Of a stretch of DNA of 16,006 bases, positions 7,791-13,732 are shown piece by piece. The position numbers were made by a program, and so were the translations under genes. The stretch lies in the NCBI GenBank assembly GCA_964564475.1, contig CAZMBM010000045.1:1-16006 (forward strand). The letters are read 5' to 3'. The notes below the pieces were generated by a model. The model had not been told where the DNA came from, made no database searches, and worked only from the letters and a program-made list of their open reading frames with translations. Within the stretch, counting starts at the first letter, position 1. Each line of letters opens with the position of its first letter. Source of the stretch: CG1-02-35-72 sp964564475. GTDB lineage: Bacteria > Bacteroidota > Bacteroidia > Flavobacteriales > Flavobacteriaceae.

Positions 7791-8517
7791 ATCGTTGTCT
7801 AACAGCTTCGTATAAAATGGCGCCACAAGCCACAGAAACGTTTAAAGAATCTATAACACCCAATAAAGGCAATTTAGCTTTTTGATTGGCAAGTTTTAAT
7901 AGGGCGTTAGAAATACCTTTGTACTCTGAGCCCATAATAATTGCTGTAGGTTGTTTAAAATTAACTTCGTAAATAACTTTATTAGTCTTTTCTGTAGCCG
8001 CTACTATATTAATACCGGAAGCTTGTAACAAAAATAAAGCATCTTTTAGATGACTTACTTTACAAATAGGTATTTTAAATGCCGCCCCTGCCGATGTTTT
8101 AATAGATTCGGCATTTAAGGGAGCATTTCCCTGATTAGCAATAACAATGGCATCAACACCACAACATTCTGCTGTTCTTATTATAGCCCCAAAATTTCTG
8201 ACATCGGTAATATTATCTAAAAGCAGAAGGAGGGGAAGTTTGTCAGTAATATTTGTAAGTACGGATTCTAAATCGGCAAAAGAAATTGCCGAAATTCTGG
8301 CAACAACCCCTTGATGATTATTGTTTTTAGAAAGTTTATTTAATTTTTCTACAGGAACATAACTATTAGAAATAGCATTGGTCCTAATTAAATAATTTAG
8401 TTCATTGAATAATGTACCGCTTAAATCTTTTTGAAGATACACTTTTTCGAGTGTTTTACCTGACTGTATGGCCTCTATACAAGAGCGTATCCCAAAAATA
8501 AGTGTGTTTTTTTCCAT
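7780..8517 (-). CDS. rlmB: 23S rRNA (guanosine-2'-O-)-methyltransferase RlmB (SpoU/TrmH family)
   Basis: SPOUT-class methyltransferase expected to 2'-O-methylate G2251 (E. coli numbering) of 23S rRNA in the peptidyl-transferase P loop, using S-adenosylmethionine. The N-terminal substrate-binding domain (1-75) begins LIFGIRSCIEAI. The knotted catalytic domain has motif 1 DNITDVRNFGAIIRTAEC (101-118, with Asn108 and Arg114), motif 2 IMGSEYKGI (194-202, Glu198) and motif 3 SLNVSVACGAILYE (224-237). The 245-residue length is close to E. coli RlmB (243). The ATG at 8517 has a promoter box only 4 nt upstream, so the mRNA may be leaderless. It lies 49 nt downstream of the sulfotransferase gene on the same strand, and overlaps the convergent rhomboid end. 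Another SpoU methyltransferase target is possible but less likely. Confidence 0.93.
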   Translation of the reverse strand: MEKNTLIFGIRSCIEAIQSGKTLEKVYLQKDLSGTLFNELNYLIRTNAISNSYVPVEKLNKLSKNNNHQGVVARISAISFADLESVLTNITDKLPLLLLLDNITDVRNFGAIIRTAECCGVDAIVIANQGNAPLNAESIKTSAGAAFKIPICKVSHLKDALFLLQASGINIVAATEKTNKVIYEVNFKQPTAIIMGSEYKGISNALLKLANQKAKLPLLGVIDSLNVSVACGAILYEAVRQRFNH

Positions 8518-8521
8518 GCGA

Positions 8522-8550
8522 CAAAGCTAAATAAAATATAATCGTTGCAA
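8522..8550 (-). promoter_or_regulatory. Bacteroidota promoter for rlmB (TTG-N18-TAGCTTTG)
   Basis: On the minus strand, TTG (8550-8548) is followed after 18 nt by TAGCTTTG (8529-8522), an exact match to TAnnTTTG. The box ends 4 nt before the rlmB ATG, so transcription would start at or next to the start codon. Confidence 0.5.
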
Positions 8551-8566
8551 TTATGTAAAATAACAA

Positions 8567-10198
8567 TTATTGTTTTATAATTTTTCTAACCATAACAGCT
8601 TTGTGAGAATAGACTTTTACAAAATAGATGCCACTTGGTAAATTACTAATATTTAATGAATTAGAATTTAAATTAGCTTTTACAAGTTTTCCTAGTGGAT
8701 TATAGATTTCTATTTTAAAGATATCGTCTTTAGATTGTACATTTAGGATATTAGAGACAGGATTTGGGTATATTTTAAAATCGCGTATTTTAGATTCTTC
8801 AACGTCAAGAGTAGAACAAGCACTTAAAGAAGGGTTTAATTCTACAGGATTGCCTGGCGTTAGTGTCTTACCGTTAAAGGCAGCATAATTAGCACCGTAT
8901 TTTGTGGCTCTAAAAACCCAATTACTCGAAAATTGCGGATCGTCTCCCTGACTTAAAATACCCGAAGAACCTACGGGGTTTATGTATTCCCACACAACAT
9001 TTTTGTTGCTGTCAATTTCAAAAAATCGACCGGAAGTTCCCTCACAAATAAAAATATTGCCATTGGCTAATTGTTGAGCACTGGAGATGATAGGAGAATA
9101 AAAATCTGTTTTAACGGGTTTATTGTATATAAAATCGGGACTGGTGGGGCCAAAGGCTGTATTATTTGTATAGGTATAAAATCCGGGAGAACTGGTTGGA
9201 GGTGTTAAAATAAAAACTTCTGAAAATTGAGGCGTTCTACTAAATCCATTATTGTAAACAATTATTTTTCCGGCATTTGGTAAGCCATTTGGAATCCAAT
9301 GCGGAAAATGTTGTCCAAACAATTTTTGATCAGAAAGGGTTCCTTGATTATAGACAGCCGGATTCCCCCACCTGTAAAGAATATCACCGCCCTTGTTATA
9401 AGTACCACCCGAAGTAGAAGCCGCTTCTGCAGTTGTTGTAGAGTGGTCTATAATATAAAATTCACTCAACATTCTGGTGCTCAGTATAATTTGGTCTAAA
9501 TCTGCATTATATTGGATAGAGTTGACGTGTAACCAATTGGCTAATTTGTTTGAGTAGCCTATATAATTGACATTAATCCGTTGAGGATTGTCACTTATAA
9601 CACCAAAACTTGATTTTGTATTGTCAAATTCTTGAATCAAATGATCTTTAGAATTCCATTCCCAAATGATATTGGCACTATTGGTTCCAACAGGTTGAAT
9701 TTCTAAAATTTGTTCGTTGTACAATTCATTTTCGGGCAGTAAAGAGGGATCTCTGCCTAGCTGGATAGCTTCGGCTTTAGTTAAAATGGTGGCAACTAAT
9801 ATTAAGATATTGCCATTAGGTAAGGGAAAAATATCATGGTGGAGACTATAAGTAGGGCCGGAGTAATCGTATTCCCAAATCAAATTGCCGTTCCAATCAA
9901 AAAGTTCAATACGTCCCCCAATACCCGGAATTCTGATGTTACCATTACTTAGTTGTGCAGTTCTTAACAAATTACCATTTTCTAGTAGATAAACAGATTT
10001 ACCGGAGACATAAGCACTAGTCCATTGATTTACAATTTCACCGCAATTATTAATCAAATAGGTTTCTTTTTTTGGTGTAAATAAGGTATAACCATTATAA
10101 GCGTTGGATGTATTTAAAATAATTCCAACTGTATTTTGAGCATTTAAACCAATATTTGTTGCAATTAAAAATATAATGAGGGGAAAAAAGTTTTTCAT
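8567..10198 (-). CDS. Secreted aryl-sulfotransferase-like protein with T9SS C-terminal sorting domain
   Basis: The protein resembles arylsulfate sulfotransferases (ASST, Pfam Arylsulfotrans), beta-propeller enzymes that transfer sulfate between phenolic compounds through a sulfo-histidine. Counted from ATG at 10198, a signal peptide covers about 1-21 (ending LNAQ). The propeller repeats include SLHHDIFPLPNGN (His120/121), WLHVNSIQYN (His224), LSTRMLSEFYIIDH (Arg242) and GQHFPHW (His297/300). These are candidate counterparts of ASST active-site His/Arg residues, not proven. Residues of about 473-543 form a type A T9SS sorting domain: FKIYPNPVSN ... GIYFVKV ... VRKIIKQ. The protein should therefore cross the outer membrane by T9SS and be surface-attached or released. 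A TTG-initiated extension to 10243 is possible but would bury the signal peptide behind 15 polar residues. It lies upstream of rlmB and downstream of the SusCD terminator, so it is probably transcribed separately. Confidence 0.78.
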   Translation of the reverse strand: MKNFFPLIIFLIATNIGLNAQNTVGIILNTSNAYNGYTLFTPKKETYLINNCGEIVNQWTSAYVSGKSVYLLENGNLLRTAQLSNGNIRIPGIGGRIELFDWNGNLIWEYDYSGPTYSLHHDIFPLPNGNILILVATILTKAEAIQLGRDPSLLPENELYNEQILEIQPVGTNSANIIWEWNSKDHLIQEFDNTKSSFGVISDNPQRINVNYIGYSNKLANWLHVNSIQYNADLDQIILSTRMLSEFYIIDHSTTTAEAASTSGGTYNKGGDILYRWGNPAVYNQGTLSDQKLFGQHFPHWIPNGLPNAGKIIVYNNGFSRTPQFSEVFILTPPTSSPGFYTYTNNTAFGPTSPDFIYNKPVKTDFYSPIISSAQQLANGNIFICEGTSGRFFEIDSNKNVVWEYINPVGSSGILSQGDDPQFSSNWVFRATKYGANYAAFNGKTLTPGNPVELNPSLSACSTLDVEESKIRDFKIYPNPVSNILNVQSKDDIFKIEIYNPLGKLVKANLNSNSLNISNLPSGIYFVKVYSHKAVMVRKIIKQ

Positions 10199-10299
10199 TT
10201 GTTTGAAATTTAGGGTAAGTCTTATTTGGGGTTTATTTCTCAAAAGAAAACACGATGATTACACGGCTATTTAGTCTACGAAGTTAATTTAATTTAATT

Positions 10300-10336
10300 A
10301 AAAAAAAAAGGCTTCTGTTAAACAGAAACCTTTTTT
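10300..10336 (-). terminator. Intrinsic terminator closing the SusC/SusD operon
   Basis: Read on the minus strand, AAAGGTTTCTGTT pairs with AACAGAAGCCTTT through a GC-containing stem with one G-U pair, followed by about ten Us (A10300-10309 on plus). On the plus strand the wobble becomes a C/A mismatch, so the signal is stronger for minus transcripts. It sits 24 nt after the stop of the last lipoprotein gene. Confidence 0.85.
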
Positions 10337-10345
10337 ATACGGATA

Positions 10346-10363
10346 ATAAAACAATTGTTTTAT
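10346..10363. repeat. 18-nt perfect palindrome over the lipoprotein B stop codon
   Basis: ATAAAACAATTGTTTTAT reads the same on both strands and includes the TAA stop of the last lipoprotein gene (10360-10362). It could be a second weak hairpin ahead of the terminator or a dimeric protein site. In AT-rich DNA chance is also possible. Confidence 0.4.
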
Positions 10364-11040
10364 ATCTTATCTAGTCTAATGCTGGCCTGTACTGGTGGGC
10401 CACCACAGTCACTAGTCTCATCAGATGTAAAGTTGATAATAAAAGTAGAGTCATCCGGTGCAGTGATATTATATGTTGTATTAACAAGGGCAGGACCACT
10501 GGCAATTTGAGCACTACAACCGGCACCAACACCNNNNNNNNNNNNNNNNNNNNNNNNNNNNNNNNNNNNNNNNNNNNNNNNNNNNNNNNNNNNNNNNNNN
10601 NNNNNNNNNNNNNNNNNNNNNNNNNNNNNNNNNGACATAACACCACCACAATTAACACTAGCAGCCGTTATGCCTAGGGCATCAATGGCTTGTTGTAATG
10701 AAACCGTAACGATGGTTCTTGGTAAACCGTTAGGGCCTGTTGTAAAATCAGAAGGAGAAAGCGTATTATACAATACTTCTGTACCTCCGGCCTCTTTTAC
10801 AAAGACTTTAACTTTAGACATCAATGCTCCGTTTTTAGCATCTTGTTCTTCTATCTCAACAGAAAATGTAGAAGAAAGGTTGGCAACGTCGAATGTAGAG
10901 CTGATACTTCTAACCGTTCTAAGAATGGCTCCGCTAGTAACAGCCGCATCTACCTGTTCAACAACCTTATCACTCTTACAAGACTGAATCAGAAGAATTC
11001 CGAAAACTAAAGCGAATGATTTTAATAAAATATTTTTCAT
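10360..11040 (-). CDS. Lipoprotein B of the SusCD operon, interrupted by an N gap
   Basis: Lipoprotein of no family I can name, paralogous to the gene just upstream. Signal peptide MKNILLKSFALVFGILLIQSC has its lipobox Cys at 21, followed by KSDKVVEQVDAAVTSGAILRT. This mature N-terminus is nearly identical to lipoprotein A. Similarity continues through VEIEEQDAKNGAL (residues of about 61-73) and SPSDFTTGPNGLPRTIVTVSL, to about residue 130. After the 100-N gap the C-terminus is INFTSDETSDCGGPPVQASIRLDKI, unlike lipoprotein A. The frame is continuous across N100 only by convention; true length and frame through the gap are unknown. It is last in the SusC-SusD-A-B run, 72 nt after lipoprotein A, and followed by a strong terminator. 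Its position matches SusE/SusF-type surface binding proteins, so a role in holding the substrate of the SusCD pair is inferred, not shown. Confidence 0.75.
   Translation of the reverse strand: MKNILLKSFALVFGILLIQSCKSDKVVEQVDAAVTSGAILRTVRSISSTFDVANLSSTFSVEIEEQDAKNGALMSKVKVFVKEAGGTEVLYNTLSPSDFTTGPNGLPRTIVTVSLQQAIDALGITAASVNCGGVMXXXXXXXXXXXXXXXXXXXXXXXXXXXXXXXXXXGVGAGCSAQIASGPALVNTTYNITAPDDSTFIINFTSDETSDCGGPPVQASIRLDKI
10534..10633. other. Assembly gap (100 N) inside lipoprotein B
   Basis: Exactly 100 N, a placeholder of unknown true length. It removes the region between NCGGVM and GVGAGCSAQ of lipoprotein B, that is, the junction between the shared N-terminal domain and the unique C-terminus. 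Confidence 0.98.
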
Positions 11041-11066
11041 AATATAATTCTTTTTAAAAATTTTTT

Positions 11067-11092
11067 AAAACCACCTCCACTGAGGTGGTTTT
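11067..11092 (-). promoter_or_regulatory. Intercistronic hairpin between lipoproteins A and B
   Basis: A perfect 11-bp stem (AAAACCACCTC with GAGGTGGTTTT) and 4-nt loop sits 20 nt after the lipoprotein A stop. On the minus strand it is followed by A6 then T5, so only the last four stem bases give a U run. It would terminate weakly at best. It may attenuate expression of lipoprotein B or protect the upstream mRNA from 3' exonucleases. Confidence 0.6.
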
Positions 11093-11112
11093 AGGGATTA
11101 TATGGAAATTAA

Positions 11113-12021
11113 TTATTCCTTACATAAATTTAATTCAAGTTCGCCAACCGGTTCACTTGGACCACCATCAAATACCAAACTTCCGGCCGGTCCATAAATT
11201 TGGAACACAACTTCGCTTGGCCAGTCACCGGCAACAAATGTAAAGGTGAGAGAACTCGTTCCCGCAGGAACACTTATAACAACACCTCTAACATCAGACC
11301 ATTGAGGATCTCCAACACTTCCCGATGGAGCATCCCAGTAACTAGGTATAAAATAGCTTGTTACAACGCCATCAGCGTTAACTTCTATTCTTGATCCTTG
11401 CCAGCCATCACCGTACAAATCTTGCATATCTATAGTGTAATCTCCTGTAATAGGTGCAGGGGGAACACATAAGATACCGGCGGTATAAGCAAATGGAGAA
11501 CTAAAGAACGAGCCACCAGAAACAGTACCAGAAGTATTGTTAGTAGAAAAGGCACGGCCGTCTGTTAAAACAACCTCTAATCTGTAGTTAAACATATCGC
11601 CACCGTTAAATTGTCCGGCGCCGAGTCCAAATGAAGCCAAAGCTTCAGATAAACTGATGGTTATGGTAGTTACTGGTAAACCTCTAGAACCAGTGGTAAA
11701 ATCTGCTGCCGATATGGTTTTAATAACCTGTTCAGGTTTGTTGTTGTCAATGCCATCATCTTCATTGTCGGTATAACTGGCATAAACAACCACAGATTGC
11801 AACAGGCCGCCATCTTTAGCATCTTGCTCTTCTATTTGAACAGACCAAGTAGAGTTCATATCGAAAATGTTATAATTAACACTAACTCTTTGAATCGTCC
11901 TCAAGATAGCACCGCTGGTAACAGCTGCATCTACCTGCTCAACAACTTTGTCGCTGTTGCAAGATTGGAGTACAATTACGCCAATAAGCAAGGTAAATAT
12001 TTTTATTATAATTTTTTTCAT
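11113..12021 (-). CDS. Lipoprotein A of the SusCD operon with C-terminal YGDGWxG domain
   Basis: Signal peptide with lipobox VLQSC (Cys21), then NSDKVVEQVDAAVTSGAILRT, the same mature N-terminus as lipoprotein B. The shared domain runs to about residue 130 (IEEQDAKDGGL at 63-73, DFTTGSRGLP at 107-116). It is followed by FNYRLEVVLTDGRAFS and a short Ser/Gly linker. Residues of about 192-300 form a separate domain: DYTIDMQDLYGDGWQGS (194-210), later FVAGDWPSEVVFQIYGPAG (262-280). The D-x-YGDGW-x-G pattern recurs in secreted Bacteroidota proteins and looks like a beta-sandwich module, possibly Ca- or glycan-binding; this is inference. The start is 15 nt after the SusD stop, so it is cotranscribed with SusD. 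It is a likely surface-exposed partner of the SusCD pair, in the SusE/F or SGBP position. Ligand unknown. Confidence 0.82.
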   Translation of the reverse strand: MKKIIIKIFTLLIGVIVLQSCNSDKVVEQVDAAVTSGAILRTIQRVSVNYNIFDMNSTWSVQIEEQDAKDGGLLQSVVVYASYTDNEDDGIDNNKPEQVIKTISAADFTTGSRGLPVTTITISLSEALASFGLGAGQFNGGDMFNYRLEVVLTDGRAFSTNNTSGTVSGGSFFSSPFAYTAGILCVPPAPITGDYTIDMQDLYGDGWQGSRIEVNADGVVTSYFIPSYWDAPSGSVGDPQWSDVRGVVISVPAGTSSLTFTFVAGDWPSEVVFQIYGPAGSLVFDGGPSEPVGELELNLCKE

Positions 12022-12036
12022 TGTTATAACTGTTTA

Positions 12037-13695
12037 TTAGTTCGATGCAGGGAAACCGGGAGAAGGGGGATTTGTATCCCAAAATACCTGCTCTGCAACG
12101 CTACTTTTCTGAGTAGCATTAGCGTTTCTGTCTGCATAAGCTGATGGATACCAAACAGATCTTATAAATGCACCGGGGTTAGGTTCAATATTTGGTTGTA
12201 AGGTAGTAGGATACCCCGTTCTTCTGTAGAAGTTGTAGGCATCTATACCATTACCATATAAACTTACCCAAAATTGTTCAGCAAGGATATTCCACTTGTC
12301 TGCAGGCGTAGCGGCAGTATCAAAGTCTGAAACAACACCGTTTACAAATACATCAATAACCAAAGTAGAAGGTTCAAATGATAAGTCGGCATTAGGATCC
12401 AAACTTCCAAAAGTTTGTACTTTACTAATTGAAGCGTTCATAGCCATTCTCAAATGGGTAGCAGCTGCACCCATATCACCAGCAACCATAGCGGCTTCGG
12501 CCATCATAAAGTGAGATGTAGAGGCTAACATAATTGGCGTTACACCGGCACCTTGACCACCTTGACCAAGACCAACATCACTAAAACGATCGTCATCAAA
12601 ATTACCGGCAGCAGGATACACACCTGTAACGGTTCTTAAGAAACCGTCCGGTGGAATACCTTCGTCATTACCGTGATCTCTACCCCAATAACCGTTTGAG
12701 ACACCACAGAAAGTAAATCCGGCGTAATGCGTTGGAGCAGTTTGTAAAGAACATTGTAAAGTTTCTTCGTTAGGTGGCGTTCCGTCTATACCGGGAACGG
12801 CATCTGTTTGTCTGTAAAAATAGTAACGAATTCTTGGGTCGTTAGTGCTATTCATTAAATTCATCAACCAGTTAGAGCGGTAGCTCTCGGCACCTGAAAC
12901 GGCATAATCAGCTCCATATCTTGGATGTCTGGTATCAGGCTGTACTTCGTTAGACCCCCATTTGAATTGAAAATCATCTTCAGGTGTGGCAATGAAGTTA
13001 CCGGAGGCCACAATAGCGTTAAAGCTAGCCATAGCACCCGAATCAACCAAGCGTCTTTGCATGTAAATTTTCATTTTTAAAGTGTTGGCTGCTTTAATCC
13101 ATTTGCTAAAGTCATTACCATAGAAAAAGTCATTCTGTGGATTAGCCAAGGCTGGCGCATTAAAGTTAGCAATAGCAGCATCTAACAAGCCCAAAGCGGC
13201 ATCGTAAATACTGGCACCACTATCGGCTTTTGGATTTAAATTGTTAGTCACATTATCGTTAGCCTCTGTAAGAGGAACGTCTCCAAAGAAATCGACTAAA
13301 GTAACCATAGTGTAGGCTTCAATAACCTGCCCTATACCCAAATGGTTTGTCAAACCGGCTTCACTAGCCAGTGGTTCCATTTCAATAATATTATTTCTAA
13401 TATTCCTATAGGCTAATTGCCAAGCGAAATCATAGGTGGTTGGAGAGTAAGCGTTTGGATAATCGCGTCCAAACATATAGTCAATACGGGTCATTTGTCC
13501 ACCTCTATTACCCATAGTTTCAACAAAACGGCCAAAACTAACTTCTATACCATTTAAGTAAAAGTTAACATCGGCTTGATCGGGTGTTAAGGCATTTGGA
13601 TTTTCTGTAAGGTTTATGTCTGTAGTTTCACAAGAGTAAAACAAAAACCCGCTACAAACAAAAACCAAACTTAAAAATTTGTATAATCTTTTCAT
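12037..13695 (-). CDS. SusD/RagB-family outer-membrane lipoprotein
   Basis: Substrate-binding lid lipoprotein of a SusCD transporter, anchored to the outer leaflet above the SusC barrel. Signal peptide with lipobox FLFYSC (Cys22). The mature start, with TENPNALTPDQADVNFYLNGI, resembles the SusD-like subfamily in which Asn-Pro-Asn-Ala follows the lipid anchor (Pfam SusD-like_2 type). TPR-like helical regions include WQLAYRNIRNNIIEMEPLA, VIEAYTMVTLVDFFGDVPLTEA and FSKWIKAANTLKMKIYMQRR. The C-terminal half has HFMMAEAAMVAGD and EQFWVSLYGNGIDAYNFYRRTGYP, both family hallmarks. The 552-residue length is normal. It lies 37 nt after susC and 15 nt before lipoprotein A. No carbohydrate-active enzyme gene is nearby, so starch or any other named substrate cannot be inferred. 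Confidence 0.95.
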   Translation of the reverse strand: MKRLYKFLSLVFVCSGFLFYSCETTDINLTENPNALTPDQADVNFYLNGIEVSFGRFVETMGNRGGQMTRIDYMFGRDYPNAYSPTTYDFAWQLAYRNIRNNIIEMEPLASEAGLTNHLGIGQVIEAYTMVTLVDFFGDVPLTEANDNVTNNLNPKADSGASIYDAALGLLDAAIANFNAPALANPQNDFFYGNDFSKWIKAANTLKMKIYMQRRLVDSGAMASFNAIVASGNFIATPEDDFQFKWGSNEVQPDTRHPRYGADYAVSGAESYRSNWLMNLMNSTNDPRIRYYFYRQTDAVPGIDGTPPNEETLQCSLQTAPTHYAGFTFCGVSNGYWGRDHGNDEGIPPDGFLRTVTGVYPAAGNFDDDRFSDVGLGQGGQGAGVTPIMLASTSHFMMAEAAMVAGDMGAAATHLRMAMNASISKVQTFGSLDPNADLSFEPSTLVIDVFVNGVVSDFDTAATPADKWNILAEQFWVSLYGNGIDAYNFYRRTGYPTTLQPNIEPNPGAFIRSVWYPSAYADRNANATQKSSVAEQVFWDTNPPSPGFPASN

Positions 13696-13732
13696 GATTT
13701 ATTTTTTTAATATTTAATTTATTTTTAGGTTA

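Noticed and set aside
8563..8576. AACAATTATTGTT inverted repeat at the end of the sulfotransferase gene as a terminator
   Set aside because: The stem is only six AT-rich pairs with a 1-nt centre and no following U tract for the minus strand; too weak to call.
10199..10243. TTG-initiated 15-residue extension of the aryl-sulfotransferase-like protein
   Set aside because: It would put 15 polar residues before a complete signal peptide that starts at the ATG at 10198; no promoter or homology supports it.
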